Source of the DNA: Nitrospirota bacterium
GTDB lineage: Bacteria; Nitrospirota; Thermodesulfovibrionia; UBA6902
Reading direction: 5' to 3'
DNA: 64,000 nucleotides
Assembly: GCA_016215115.1 (NCBI GenBank)
Contig: JACRLN010000016.1
Location: 1-64,000 of the forward strand
This document shows, one piece after another, positions 35,734 through 44,749 of the stretch (the first letter of the stretch is position 1; each line of letters opens with the position of its first letter). The notes under the pieces are model-generated. The model was not told the DNA's origin. It ran no database searches and worked only from the letters and a program-made list of their open reading frames with translations. The position numbers and the translations under genes were made by a program.

Positions 35734-37179
35734 TTATTCGGTGACTTTCATGAGGGCCTCGGCGGTTATCCGCACGAGGCTTTTTAGTTCCTGATAAGAT
35801 ATGCTGAGCGGCGGCATAAGGACCACAACATTCCCGAGAGGCCTTATTATCAGCCCCTTCTCTCTTGCCTTGCAGCAAACCTCCCAGCCCATCTTGTCTT
35901 CAAGCGGATAAGGCTCCTTTGTTTTCTTGTTTTTTACGAGCTCGATCCCAACCATGAAACCTTTTTGCCTGATATCTCCAATATGATGAAGACCTTTAAT
36001 CTTATCCATTTCTTTTTTGAGGAAGTTAATCTTTCCCTGCATCTTATTTAATGTTTTTTCTTTTTTAAACAATTCGATATTAGCAATAGCTGCTGCGCAG
36101 GCAAGCTGGTTCCCAGTATAGGTATGTCCGTGGAAAAAGGTTTTTAAATCCCTGAGTTCCCCAAGAAAAGCGTTATAAATTTTCTCGCTTGCAATTGTTG
36201 CGGCAAGCGGGAGGTAACCGCCGGTAATTCCCTTTGCAAGACAGAGGATATCGGGGCTTATGTCTTCATGTTCACAGGCAAACATCTTCCCGGTCCTTCC
36301 AAAGCCTGTTGCAACCTCATCGGCAATCATGAGAATATTATATTTACTGCACAGCCTCCTGACACCCTTCAAATATCCTGATGGAGCCACTATCATGCCT
36401 GCTGCTCCCTGGACAATCGGCTCAATAATTAATGCAGCTATTTCCTTGTGATGTTTCCGCATAATTTTTTCCATCTCCTGAAGACAAAGAAGTTTGCACG
36501 ACGGATATTCTTTACCAAGCTCACAGCGGTAACAATAGGGTGAAGGCGCTTTATATGTTTTGAAAAGCAGAGGAGAAAATATATTATGAAACAGGTCGAT
36601 TCCCCCGACGCTTACCGCGCCTATTGTATCGCCATGATACGCGTTAGTAAGTGAAAGAAATGTTTTTTTGCCCTTGATCCTTTTGTGCTGCCAATACTGA
36701 AAAGCCATTTTAAGTCCTATCTCCACAGCAGTCGAACCGTTATCGGAATAGAAGACCCTGGAGAGTTCAGGAAGTTGAGAAGTTGAGAAGTTAAGAGGTT
36801 GGGAGACGGATGGCTTCTTAGCCTCCCATCTTCTCAACTGCGTACCTTCTGAAATTTGAATTAGCTTTATAAGCTTTTCTGCCAAAATTGCCGCAGGCGG
36901 GTGTGTCAGCCCGAGCAGGGTTGAGTGACTGATCCTGTCTACCTGTTCTTTTATGGCATCATTTATCTCTTTTTTTCTGTGGCCATGAACAGAGACCCAG
37001 ATAGATGAAACACCATCAATGTACCATTTTCCCGTGATGTCTTTCAGGAAAGAACCTCGCCCCTCAGTAATTATTAGGGGGTTCGCTTCCATCCATTCTT
37101 TCATCTGAGTGAAAGGATGCCAGAGATAATGTTTGTCGAGTTTTTCAATATGGTATTTAAAGGATTGAATTTTAGTCAT
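35734..37179 (-). CDS. bioA: Adenosylmethionine-8-amino-7-oxononanoate aminotransferase BioA, with repeat insert
   Basis: PLP enzyme that makes 7,8-diaminopelargonate for biotin. Motifs: WHPFTQMKEW at the start, SNGS-like YSDNGSTAVEIGLKMA, DEVATGFGRTGKMFACEH and LAKGITGGYLPLAATIA with the PLP lysine. Between LIQISEGT and RVFYSDNG, about 28 extra residues (QLRRWEAKK, NFSTSQLPEL) are encoded by an inverted heptamer repeat at 36765-36852. The frame is kept. 481 residues exceeds the usual 420-455 by about the insert. No other bio genes are nearby. Confidence 0.93.
   Translation of the reverse strand: MTKIQSFKYHIEKLDKHYLWHPFTQMKEWMEANPLIITEGRGSFLKDITGKWYIDGVSSIWVSVHGHRKKEINDAIKEQVDRISHSTLLGLTHPPAAILAEKLIKLIQISEGTQLRRWEAKKPSVSQPLNFSTSQLPELSRVFYSDNGSTAVEIGLKMAFQYWQHKRIKGKKTFLSLTNAYHGDTIGAVSVGGIDLFHNIFSPLLFKTYKAPSPYCYRCELGKEYPSCKLLCLQEMEKIMRKHHKEIAALIIEPIVQGAAGMIVAPSGYLKGVRRLCSKYNILMIADEVATGFGRTGKMFACEHEDISPDILCLAKGITGGYLPLAATIASEKIYNAFLGELRDLKTFFHGHTYTGNQLACAAAIANIELFKKEKTLNKMQGKINFLKKEMDKIKGLHHIGDIRQKGFMVGIELVKNKKTKEPYPLEDKMGWEVCCKAREKGLIIRPLGNVVVLMPPLSISYQELKSLVRITAEALMKVTE
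36765..36852 (-). repeat. In-gene heptamer array (GAAGTTG-type) inside bioA
   Basis: GAAGTTGAGAAGTTGAGAAG and its complement (CTTCTCAACTGCG) flank a short spacer, giving a hairpin with 7-bp steps that is translated in frame. Confidence 0.75.
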
Positions 37180-37187
37180 ATAAAAAG

Positions 37188-37300
37188 TGCGAAAGCGGGG
37201 AAGCGAGGAAGTACTAAAGAACAGAGGTTGCTTCCTGACTTCCCAACTTCCGAACTTCCGAACTTCCGCACTTCAAACTCCGCGCAACTGTGTCTCTGAC
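37188..37300. repeat. Intergenic heptamer inverted repeat upstream of bioA
   Basis: GTGCGAAAGCGGGGAAGCGA on one side and CTTCCGAACTTCCGAACTTC on the other, with 7-bp spacing, followed by a CTCTGACC-type end. It lies in the leader between bioA and htrA. Confidence 0.7.
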
Positions 37301-37369
37301 CTGTTAAGTAAGGATATAACATGTCGTTTCCTGTAATCAACACTAAAAATATGATTTATTGAGCAGGTG

Positions 37370-37399
37370 TTTACAAGCTCAAACAATCGGATGTATAAT
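37370..37399 (+). promoter_or_regulatory. Promoter of htrA, possibly giving a leaderless mRNA
   Basis: TTTACA at 37370-37375, an 18-base spacer and TATAAT at 37394-37399. The ATG of htrA begins at 37407, 7 bases after the -10 box and so about at the expected transcription start. No ribosome binding site lies between. Confidence 0.55.
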
Positions 37400-37406
37400 T
37401 TGATTA

Positions 37407-38879
37407 ATGAAAAAAACCACATTCCTGCTTTTTGTTGTAATTGCATTAATCTCGGGATACTTAATTGGGAAGCGTGCAAATATATTTTCGAATAAGCCGG
37501 TGCTCCCACCGTATACCTACAATTTTCAAACCCCTAAAGAGCTATCTGGAGAAAGCACAGCCTTTTCAGAAATTGTAAAGGTTGTTAGCCCTGTAGTGGT
37601 AAATATTTCTACCTCAAAGATAGTAGAGAGAGACGCCAGTCCCTTTTCTGATCTCTTTGATGATCAATTTTTTGATTTCATGGACCCTCATTACAAGCCC
37701 AAAAAGTGGAAAGAACGGAGTCTTGGTTCAGGAGTTATAGTTTCTTCAGATGGACTCATCCTTACTAATGCACATGTTGTTGAAAAGGCTGATGAGATAC
37801 AGGTTACTTTATACGACCAGCAAAACTTAAAAGGCAAGATTATCGGCTCTGATCCCAAGACGGATATTGCAGTCATAAAGATTTCCGCTCAAAATCTGCC
37901 TGCAATAAAATGGGGGAATTCAGACAAAATCCGGGTTGGTGAATTTGTGCTTGCATTTGGGAATCCGTTCAGCTTGAGTAATACAGTTACAATGGGTATT
38001 GTCAGCGCGGTGGGCAGGGCCAATGTCGGCATTGCAGATTATGAGGATTTTATTCAGACGGATGCAGCCATTAATCCAGGTAATTCGGGCGGACCGCTTG
38101 TAAATATAAAAGGGGAATTGATCGGGATAAATACAGCAATTTTTTCAAAAACCGGGGGTTATCAGGGAATAGGTTTTGCAGTTCCCAGTAATATGGCACA
38201 GTCGGTTATGAATCAGCTTATAAATCAGGGCAAGGTTATACGAGGCTGGCTTGGAATAACAATACAAAATTTCACCCCCGAGCTTGCCAAAGAATTTGGG
38301 CTTGGTAAGTCGGCCGGCGCTCTTGTCACAGAGATATTAAAAGGAAGTCCGGCAGAAAAGGCAGGCATTAGAAGGGGTGATATTATAACTGAAGTTGATG
38401 ACAAGGAAATTAAAAACGTGGAATCCTTGCGGAATACAATTGCACAGAGCAAAGTGGGAAGCAGGATTCAATTAAAGATCATAAGGGAGGGGAAACATCT
38501 TCTTCTCACCGCAATTATTACAGAACTTCCCCAGGATATGGCGCAAACGGTTCCCAAGCAACCTGAAGAAAAATTCTCTATAGAGGAAAACGCACTTGCC
38601 GGTTTTAACGTAATGAACCTGACACAGGAGATAGCAAAACAGCTTGATATCTCAAAAGATGAAAAAGGTGTTGTAATAGTCAGGGTTGAACCTTACAGCG
38701 CTGCTGAGGATGCCGGATTGAAAAAAGGCGATTTAATCCAGGAAATCAATAAGAAGAGTATAAAAAATATACAGGACTTTAATAACATTGTCTCCAAAGT
38801 GAAAAAGGGAGATACCTTGCTTTTATTTATTAACAGAGGCGGCAACAGGTTTTACATTACCCTAAAAGTTTACTCTTAA
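37407..38879 (+). CDS. degP: Do-like serine protease HtrA/DegP
   Basis: 490 residues. An N-terminal signal or anchor helix (about 5-22) is followed by a trypsin-like domain with the triad H123 (TNAHVV), D153 (TDIAVIKI) and S227 (GNSGGPL), then two PDZ domains (GWLGITIQ.. and AGFNVMNLTQEIAKQL..). It acts in the periplasm as protease and chaperone for misfolded envelope proteins. It starts the group htrA, PIN-TRAM, ispD, ispF on the plus strand. Confidence 0.95.
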   Translation: MKKTTFLLFVVIALISGYLIGKRANIFSNKPVLPPYTYNFQTPKELSGESTAFSEIVKVVSPVVVNISTSKIVERDASPFSDLFDDQFFDFMDPHYKPKKWKERSLGSGVIVSSDGLILTNAHVVEKADEIQVTLYDQQNLKGKIIGSDPKTDIAVIKISAQNLPAIKWGNSDKIRVGEFVLAFGNPFSLSNTVTMGIVSAVGRANVGIADYEDFIQTDAAINPGNSGGPLVNIKGELIGINTAIFSKTGGYQGIGFAVPSNMAQSVMNQLINQGKVIRGWLGITIQNFTPELAKEFGLGKSAGALVTEILKGSPAEKAGIRRGDIITEVDDKEIKNVESLRNTIAQSKVGSRIQLKIIREGKHLLLTAIITELPQDMAQTVPKQPEEKFSIEENALAGFNVMNLTQEIAKQLDISKDEKGVVIVRVEPYSAAEDAGLKKGDLIQEINKKSIKNIQDFNNIVSKVKKGDTLLLFINRGGNRFYITLKVYS

Positions 38880-38893
38880 AAAAAGGACGAGAT

Positions 38894-39898
38894 ATGCTAT
38901 ACAGAATAATATTTTTCCTGATTTTTGCTGCAGGGGGTTATATTATCGGAACAAGAGAAACTATGTCTTATCAAGGGGTTATATGGGGTTCAGGCGTCGG
39001 TATAATCGCCCTCATTTTAGAATATGTCCTTACCATGGTAGGTTTTGGTACAGTGATTGCCGGTTTAATCGGCTTATCGTTAGGGCTGTTATTTGCAAAA
39101 CTGATCTATTTCCCCATAAAAACAATTTTTAACAATATGGATGGAACATATATCGGGGTAATTTTTAATGCGCTATTCGGCTACAGCGGATTACTTCTGG
39201 GATTGAGGGCAGGGAGGGATTTCACATTGGCAAGCATAGTGAAGGCATTTAAAACCCGGGTTGAAGAAGAGCATGCCAAGATTATTGATACCAGTGTAAT
39301 AATAGACGGCAGAATAGTGGATGTCTGCGAGGCAGGATTCATTGAGGGGACCTTTATTATCCCGCAGTTTATCCTTCAGGAGCTTCAGCATATTGCGGAT
39401 TCCTCTGATTCTCTGAGAAGGGCACGGGGCAGAAGAGGGCTTGACGTTCTCCATAAGATACAGAAAATGTCCGATATTACGGTAAAGATCATAGATGAGG
39501 ATTTCCCGAAAATAAAAGAAGTTGACGCCAAACTGGTAGCGCTTGCGAGACTGCTTGGCGCAAAGATAATCACAAACGATTTCAATCTCAATAAAGTTGC
39601 TGAACTTCAGGGAGTCACGGTGCTCAACCTCAATGAGCTTGCAAACGCCCTGAAACCTGTTGTGCTTCCCGGGGAAACAATGAATATCTTTATTGTCAAA
39701 GAAGGTAAGGAATTTAATCAGGGAGTGGGTTATCTTGATGACGGTACAATGGTTGTTGTGGATAACGCAAGAAAATTGATAAACCAGCAGGTGGATGTTG
39801 TTGTAACAAGCGTACTGCAGACCACAGCAGGGAGAATGATATTTGCAAAACTGAAAGAAGACGCTGATAGAGAAGAGATGAGGATGGCGCGGCATTAA
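38894..39898 (+). CDS. PIN-TRAM membrane protein (YacL-like)
   Basis: 334 residues. Four N-terminal membrane helices (about 1-110) precede a PIN nuclease-like domain beginning IIDTSVIIDGRIVDVCEAGFIEGTF and containing KIITNDFNLNKVAELQGV, then a C-terminal TRAM domain (GETMNIFIVKEGKEFNQGVGYLDDGTMVVV). Homologues sit next to ispD in many bacteria, as here. The presumed RNA target is unknown. Confidence 0.9.
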   Translation: MLYRIIFFLIFAAGGYIIGTRETMSYQGVIWGSGVGIIALILEYVLTMVGFGTVIAGLIGLSLGLLFAKLIYFPIKTIFNNMDGTYIGVIFNALFGYSGLLLGLRAGRDFTLASIVKAFKTRVEEEHAKIIDTSVIIDGRIVDVCEAGFIEGTFIIPQFILQELQHIADSSDSLRRARGRRGLDVLHKIQKMSDITVKIIDEDFPKIKEVDAKLVALARLLGAKIITNDFNLNKVAELQGVTVLNLNELANALKPVVLPGETMNIFIVKEGKEFNQGVGYLDDGTMVVVDNARKLINQQVDVVVTSVLQTTAGRMIFAKLKEDADREEMRMARH

Positions 39899-39904
39899 AA
39901 TCCA

Positions 39905-39945
39905 ATTCACCACAGAGGACACAGATCTCTGTGTTCTGTGAATAA
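39905..39945. repeat. Short CACAGAG inverted repeat
   Basis: CACCACAGAGGACACAGA pairs with TCTGTGTTCTGTG in the 50-base gap before ispD. Confidence 0.55.
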
Positions 39946-39953
39946 TACAGTTG

Positions 39954-40655
39954 ATGAAGAATAAAATAATCGCCATAGTCCCCGCTGCAGGTCTCGGTAA
40001 AAGATTTAACGCATCAATTAAGAAAACTTTTGTTAATTTAAAAGGTGTCCCCCTCTTAATTCATACCTTAAAAAGACTTTGTGAGGAAAAATTTATAACA
40101 GAAGTTATTCCAGTACTCCTGGAGGAGGATATCGATAATGGCTTTCAGATGGTTAAAAAATATAATATGAAAAAAATTAAAAGGATCGCAGCCGGCGGGA
40201 AGGAAAGGCAGGATTCTATTTATAATGCACTGAAACTTCTCGAAAAAAATGGAACCGGGACAGACGGCATTGTATTGATTCATGATGGTGTAAGGCCGTT
40301 TATTCCCAAGGGCTTGATTGAAAATCTTATTGCAGAACTAAAAAACGCTGACGGAGCGATCCCCGGCATTCCTGTGAAAGAAACTCTTAAGGAAGCGGCT
40401 GCAGATGGTACCGTTGTTTCCACAATGAATCGTGAAAAATTTTGGGCGGTCCAGACACCGCAGGCTTTCTTTTTCAGGGTAATTAAAAAAGCATATGACA
40501 CGGCATATGCAGAAGGTTTTTACGCAACAGACGATGCAGCGCTTATTGAAAGAATAGGCGGTAGAGTGAAAATTATCCCTGGCAGCCCTTATAACATCAA
40601 AGTTACGACGCCGGAGGACATGGAGATGGTGGAGTGGATACTGGGGAAAAATTAA
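39954..40655 (+). CDS. ispD: 2-C-methyl-D-erythritol 4-phosphate cytidylyltransferase IspD
   Basis: Transfers CMP to MEP in isoprenoid synthesis. IVPAAGLGKRF is the CTP-binding motif, KTFVNLKGVPLLIHTL follows, then VLIHDGVRPFIP and WAVQTPQAF. 233 residues is standard. I prefer the ATG at 39954 over the in-frame TTG at 39951. ispF follows after a repeat-filled gap of about 170 bases. Confidence 0.94.
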   Translation: MKNKIIAIVPAAGLGKRFNASIKKTFVNLKGVPLLIHTLKRLCEEKFITEVIPVLLEEDIDNGFQMVKKYNMKKIKRIAAGGKERQDSIYNALKLLEKNGTGTDGIVLIHDGVRPFIPKGLIENLIAELKNADGAIPGIPVKETLKEAAADGTVVSTMNREKFWAVQTPQAFFFRVIKKAYDTAYAEGFYATDDAALIERIGGRVKIIPGSPYNIKVTTPEDMEMVEWILGKN

Positions 40656-40689
40656 ATTCGAAACAGTTTTAGTTGAATAACATGTAAGC

Positions 40690-40785
40690 AAACACAGAGG
40701 CACGGAGTATGAAGTTCGGAAGCCTTTTACTTCCGAGCTTCCAGACTTCCGCACTTTTCTCGTCTCTGTGACTCAGTGGTTATTA
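40690..40785. repeat. Composite inverted repeat, opposite copy of 14342-14475
   Basis: ACACAGAGGCACGGAGTATG at the left, CGGAAGT heptamers and their complements in the middle, and GTCTCTGTGACTCAGTGGTT at the right. Read on the other strand it matches the gnd-zwf spacer closely, including the order of units. Confidence 0.75.
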
Positions 40786-40827
40786 AGAGGCGCTTTTCAA
40801 CAAAGACACGAATGAGAGGAAATTTTT

Positions 40828-41301
40828 ATGAGAATAGGTATCGGTTACGACTCGCACAGATTAGTTGAAGGAAAAAAACTCATCCTTGGAGGGATAGAAA
40901 TCCCTTTTGGAAAGGGGTTGCTCGGACATTCGGATGCTGATGTGCTGAGCCATGCAATAATTGATGCAATAATAGGTGCGCTTGGATTGGGAGACATCGG
41001 CAAGCATTTTCCTGATACCGATGAAAAATGGAAAGACGTATCCAGCATCCATTTGCTTTCACAGACTGTGGAGTTGATGGAACAAAAAGGTTTTAATATC
41101 GTCCATGTTGATTCAATAATCATAGCAGAAAAACCGAAGCTTCAGCCCTTTGTTGAGAAGATGAGAGAGACAATTTCAAAGGCAGGAATCCCTTTGACTT
41201 CGATTAATATAAAAGCAAAGTCAAATGAAGGCATGGGTTTTATCGGAAAAGGTGAGGGCATGGCAGCACAGGCAGTGTGTCTTTTAAAGAAAAGTAATTA
41301 G
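40828..41301 (+). CDS. ispF: 2-C-methyl-D-erythritol 2,4-cyclodiphosphate synthase IspF
   Basis: 157 residues, next MEP pathway step after IspD and IspE. IGYDSHRLVEGKKLILGGI carries the metal-binding Asp-x-His, LGHSDADVLSHAIIDA the third ligand region, and GMGFIGKGEGMAAQAV the C-terminal end. AGAGGAAATTTTT precedes the ATG. Confidence 0.96.
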   Translation: MRIGIGYDSHRLVEGKKLILGGIEIPFGKGLLGHSDADVLSHAIIDAIIGALGLGDIGKHFPDTDEKWKDVSSIHLLSQTVELMEQKGFNIVHVDSIIIAEKPKLQPFVEKMRETISKAGIPLTSINIKAKSNEGMGFIGKGEGMAAQAVCLLKKSN

Positions 41302-41339
41302 CGATTAGCCGTTAGCTATCAGTCAAGGATCGTAGCTTT

Positions 41340-41421
41340 GTCATTCCGGCAGTCCTTAAGCCGGAATCCAGTTCCTTATGAAAAGACTCTGGATTCCCGC
41401 TCAAAAAACTGCGGGAATGAC
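41340..41421. repeat. GTCATTCCGG inverted repeat (dRS3-like)
   Basis: GTCATTCCGGCAGTCC to ACTGCGGGAATGAC, with inner ATTCCGG..CCGGAAT pairing, between ispF and the tlpA-like gene. Confidence 0.75.
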
Positions 41422-41475
41422 GGCCAAAGGAAATCATCATTAACCCCGAAGCAGAGCTTCGAGGAATTCTCTTGA

Positions 41476-41505
41476 TTAACTTACTACTCTTTTTTAGGTT
41501 ATAAT
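41476..41505 (+). promoter_or_regulatory. Possible promoter of the tlpA-like gene
   Basis: TTAACT at 41476-41481, an 18-base spacer and TATAAT at 41500-41505, 31 bases before the GTG start. Confidence 0.4.
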
Positions 41506-41535
41506 AATTTTAATTTAGCTATTCGGGAGGTATTT

Positions 41536-42051
41536 GTGAAACATAAAGGTCTTATCCTTGTCATTGTCATAGCAGTTTGCCTGGCTGTAGTGCTGCTTCT
41601 TCCTAAAGAAAAGAGGTATGAAGAAATTGCGGCAGTAGGCAAGCCTGCACCGGCGTTTGAACTAAAGGATGCAAATGGAAATCTGTGGAATTTATCGGAT
41701 CTCAGAGGAAAAGTTGTATTTCTCAATTTCTGGGCAACATGGTGTGTTACGTGCAAGTCAGAAGCACCACATAAGGAAGCCCTCTTTCAAAAGATGCAGG
41801 GCAAACCATTGCAGATGCTCGGCGTCCTTTTCAGGGATGATCCCGGAAATCTCCCGGCCTATTACAGAATGCATAATCTAAGTTTTCCGTCACTCATAAG
41901 TCCTGGCAACGAGGCTGCAAAGCGTTACGGGATAACAGGTGTCCCCGAGACTTTCATCATAGACAAAAATGGCATAGTCAGGGAAAAGATAGTCGGTCCG
42001 CTTGAATGGAGCAATACTGAAAATATCAAAATGATTGAAAAGTATTTGTAG
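41536..42051 (+). CDS. TlpA/ResA-like thioredoxin-fold protein
   Basis: 171 residues from a GTG preceded by GGGAGG. An N-terminal membrane anchor (about 4-22) carries a periplasmic thioredoxin domain with FWATWCVTCKSEAPH (CxxC) and GVPETFIIDKNGIV with the cis-proline. It is likely a membrane-tethered disulfide reductase of the type used in cytochrome c maturation. The QueG-like gene starts 5 bases after its stop. Confidence 0.88.
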   Translation: MKHKGLILVIVIAVCLAVVLLLPKEKRYEEIAAVGKPAPAFELKDANGNLWNLSDLRGKVVFLNFWATWCVTCKSEAPHKEALFQKMQGKPLQMLGVLFRDDPGNLPAYYRMHNLSFPSLISPGNEAAKRYGITGVPETFIIDKNGIVREKIVGPLEWSNTENIKMIEKYL

Positions 42052-42056
42052 GGGGC

Positions 42057-42713
42057 ATGTACAACGAACTTAAAGAAATCGCAGACTCATCGGGATTGAT
42101 CGCATTTGGCGTTGGATATATTGATGACTTAAGATCTCATTTTGATGCACTTCCATTAGATCAGACAGAAGGATTGTTATATGGGATTTCCATAGGAGCA
42201 AGAGTTTCAGCTTCTGTTCTAAAAAGTTGCATCATCGGCCCCACCCGTCATTATCTACATCATTATAAGATGCTTAATCTCCTGCTCGACCAGACTGCTT
42301 TGAAAATATCGCTTGCCATTCAGGACAGAGGGTATAATGCACTTCCAATTCCAGCGAGTCAGATCGTTGACTGGGAAAAACAGACAGCTCATCTCTCGCA
42401 TAAGATGATCGCTCTGCGTGCAGGAATAGGATGGATAGGCAGAAACAACCTGCTTGTAAATCCTGTTGTTGGCTCTAAAATAAGGATTGCAACCGTGCTG
42501 ACGGACATGCCTCTTCAAACAGATAAGCCTCTTGAAAGAGACTGTGGTACATGTAAAAGATGCATTGAGATATGTCCTGTGTCGGCGATTAAAGAGTCAC
42601 AAATGGAGTGGAACAAGGCAGCCTGTCTTGCAAAATTAAAATACTTCGCCAAAGAACATAACGTGGGACAATACATCTGCGGGCTTTGCGTCAAGGTATG
42701 CCGGCCGATGTAA
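42057..42713 (+). CDS. Short QueG-like 4Fe-4S protein
   Basis: 218 residues with the C-terminal 2x[4Fe-4S] pattern of epoxyqueuosine reductase: CGTCKRCIEICP and CGLCVKVCRP, plus GWIGRNNLLVNPVVGSKIRI in the middle. QueG itself is longer (350 or more residues) with a cobalamin-binding region; this short paralogue ends just after the second cluster. A specific substrate is not evident. It is co-transcribed with the thioredoxin-like gene. Confidence 0.78.
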   Translation: MYNELKEIADSSGLIAFGVGYIDDLRSHFDALPLDQTEGLLYGISIGARVSASVLKSCIIGPTRHYLHHYKMLNLLLDQTALKISLAIQDRGYNALPIPASQIVDWEKQTAHLSHKMIALRAGIGWIGRNNLLVNPVVGSKIRIATVLTDMPLQTDKPLERDCGTCKRCIEICPVSAIKESQMEWNKAACLAKLKYFAKEHNVGQYICGLCVKVCRPM

Positions 42714-42745
42714 ATATCAATCGAGACCTGCAAAGGTTTCAATTC

Positions 42746-42821
42746 GTCATGCCCGAAGTTTTAATCGGGCATCCAGTTCCCTTGAATTCTGGATTCCCGC
42801 TCAACAGACTGCGGGAATGAC
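42746..42821. repeat. GTCATGCCCG / CGGGAATGAC repeat
   Basis: Mixed element: the left module uses GTCATGCCCG..CGGGCAT and the right CTGGATTCCCGC..GCGGGAATGAC. The same mixture appears at 43717-43848. Confidence 0.7.
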
Positions 42822-42863
42822 AACGTTTGTCTTATCCACACTATTCACAGAAGAACCAATTTT

Positions 42864-43661
42864 TTATTTCCGATAGTGCAGCTCGCACCTGATCGGGGAA
42901 TCCCCGGCCAGTCTCTTCGCTTCTTCCTCAACAGCCTTATGCTGTTTTGGATTATGTACAACACCGCGCAGGACAAGCCCTTCTCCATCATGAAAGACAT
43001 CCAATGTAGGGATAAAAATATTGGGATTTGTAAGCAGCGCTGCCTTGACCCTTGCTGCTTCTGCCCGCATTCGAAGCTCTTTGATTTCAGAAACAAATTG
43101 TTCTTTTTCCAGGAGAACGTCTTTAATAATTTTTACAATCTCATCTTCATTCCGGGTCCCGGTATCAAATATCATATCGTATTCAGCGGGGTCGTTCCAC
43201 TCTTTACCGTAAATGGAACGTATAAAACAAGCCCTTTCATTATCTGTCTTTTCCGCAAGCCACTTTGCGGTTTCTCGATCAACCGAGTCACGAACCATGA
43301 TTCTTTCAATCCTTTTGTCAATCGGCGCAATAATACGTAACCTCAATGCTGACGGGATGTCTTTCAGTAAAAAATTCCCTCCTCGCCCCATGATAACTAC
43401 CTTATCTTTGAGCGCATAATTAAAGATACAACTCTGGATAAGCGCTGAGAATCCCTTGAAGGACCAGTCGTGTTTTTCCCATATGGTGGGGCAATGTTCA
43501 TCAAGCTCTCTCCCCCACTTTTCCCATTTTTTGCCGGCAGCTTTTAAATCGGAGAGAATCCGGCGCTTATCTAAATATGCATAATTTAAAAGTGCAGCTA
43601 CCGCCTGACCGATTTCCCTTCCGCCGCTCCCAAATTCCCGCGATATAGTTAGTATAGCCAT
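42864..43661 (-). CDS. Cytidylate-kinase-like protein with C-terminal BON-like domain
   Basis: 265 residues. Residues 1-190 resemble the cytidylate kinase-like family (MAILTISREFGSGGREIGQ as P-loop, then VVIMGRGGNFLL, RIERIMVRDSVDRETA). Residues about 205-265 (VKAALLTNPNIFIPTLDVFHDGEGLVLRGVV split by a turn) look like a BON domain. The combination suggests regulation by a ligand or membrane surface. The ATG at 43661 follows GGGAG; the longer frame to 43748 runs into a repeat and is rejected. Confidence 0.78.
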   Translation of the reverse strand: MAILTISREFGSGGREIGQAVAALLNYAYLDKRRILSDLKAAGKKWEKWGRELDEHCPTIWEKHDWSFKGFSALIQSCIFNYALKDKVVIMGRGGNFLLKDIPSALRLRIIAPIDKRIERIMVRDSVDRETAKWLAEKTDNERACFIRSIYGKEWNDPAEYDMIFDTGTRNEDEIVKIIKDVLLEKEQFVSEIKELRMRAEAARVKAALLTNPNIFIPTLDVFHDGEGLVLRGVVHNPKQHKAVEEEAKRLAGDSPIRCELHYRK

Positions 43662-43716
43662 ATAAATTCTCCCGTCACAATATTTGAGTTCATAAGTAAA
43701 GACACATAAATTAGTC

Positions 43717-43848
43717 GTCATGCCCGAAATTCTTAATCGGGCATCCATGACTCGACAAGCTCACCATGACACTGTTACCTCGGAATCGAGTCGTACCGAC
43801 CTGAGCCTGTCGAAGGGTGGATTCCCGCTTACTGACTGCGGGAATGAC
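43717..43848. repeat. Long GTCATGCCCG / CGGGAATGAC repeat
   Basis: About 132 bases: left module GTCATGCCCGAAATTC..CGGGCATCC, a middle insert with CTCGACAAGCTCACCATGAC and GAGCCTGTCGAAGG, and right module ATTCCCGC..GCGGGAATGAC. Confidence 0.7.
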
Positions 43849-43893
43849 AAGCTATGTAGCCTTACTTATGAACGTCTTAATAGCTGTTAGCTG

Positions 43894-44622
43894 TCAGCTT
43901 TCTTCATGCACATGCTCAGCCTTCTCTTCTCTCGAAATTTTCCAATTCATCCAAAGCTTCCCTGCTACAATCACGCCGATTGCAAAGATTATCTCTATTG
44001 AGTATTTTACCATCTTGCCGGGGTTCAGCATATCCACTACAACAGGGTCTGTAATTATCATCTCACCTCCAACCTTTCCGAGTATGGCAGCCCCTATGTA
44101 GATAATGATCGGGTATTTATCCATCAGTATAGATAATAAATTGCTTGTTAAAACGACAAAAGGTATGCTTAACCCAAGTCCGAAAAGGAGGAGAAATAAA
44201 TTGCCATGAGAGGCGCCGGCTACAGCCAGCATATTGTCTGTTGACATGGTAATATCAGCAATCACTACAAGCTTCATTGCCTGAATCATTGTCTTAGCCT
44301 CTTTTGCAGCACCCTCCTCAGGTACTCCTTCCATAAAAAGCTTTACAGCTATCCACGTAATCAATATGCCGCCGATAAGTTTAATATAATTTACCTGAAG
44401 GAGCTGTGCAACAAAAAAAGTTAGTATTACTCTTAGTAAAACAGCAGCGCCGGCCCCCCAGAATATTCCTTTCCTTCTTTGTGCATGAGGTAGAGACCTT
44501 ACTGCCATGGCGATAACTACGGCATTGTCACCGGCCAGTATCAGATCGATTATAAGGATAGTTACAAGACTTGAAAAAAATTTAAGGTCAAATGTTATGT
44601 TGCCAAGAGAACCAAGATCCAA
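43894..44622 (-). CDS. TerC-family integral membrane protein
   Basis: 242 residues, about seven membrane helices. The TerC signature IDLILAGDNAVVIAMAVRSLP includes the acidic metal-binding motif, repeated in TMSTDNMLAVAGASHGN. Relatives export manganese or other cations, or affect tellurite resistance; the substrate is unknown. TTG at 44622 follows AGGTGG by 4 bases. An acidic/histidine tail (EEKAEHVHEES) closes the protein. Confidence 0.88.
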   Translation of the reverse strand: MDLGSLGNITFDLKFFSSLVTILIIDLILAGDNAVVIAMAVRSLPHAQRRKGIFWGAGAAVLLRVILTFFVAQLLQVNYIKLIGGILITWIAVKLFMEGVPEEGAAKEAKTMIQAMKLVVIADITMSTDNMLAVAGASHGNLFLLLFGLGLSIPFVVLTSNLLSILMDKYPIIIYIGAAILGKVGGEMIITDPVVVDMLNPGKMVKYSIEIIFAIGVIVAGKLWMNWKISREEKAEHVHEES

Positions 44623-44749
44623 ATGTCCACCTGATATTATTATCTTTATCTGAGATATTTGTGATTAATTATAAAATAATGAGAAGGCCAAATGCTTTTC
44701 CATATCATAACAAAAATCATGTCTGGATGTTTGTTATAATTACAACTGT

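Noticed and set aside
39191-39976. Long minus-strand open frame of 261 codons opposite the PIN-TRAM gene
   Set aside because: The plus-strand frame has clear PIN and TRAM motifs; the antisense product has no recognisable domains and no start signals.
43662-43748. N-terminal extension of the cytidylate-kinase-like gene
   Set aside because: It runs into a dRS3-like repeat, while the ATG at 43661 has a good ribosome site and begins the conserved MAILTISREFGSGG.
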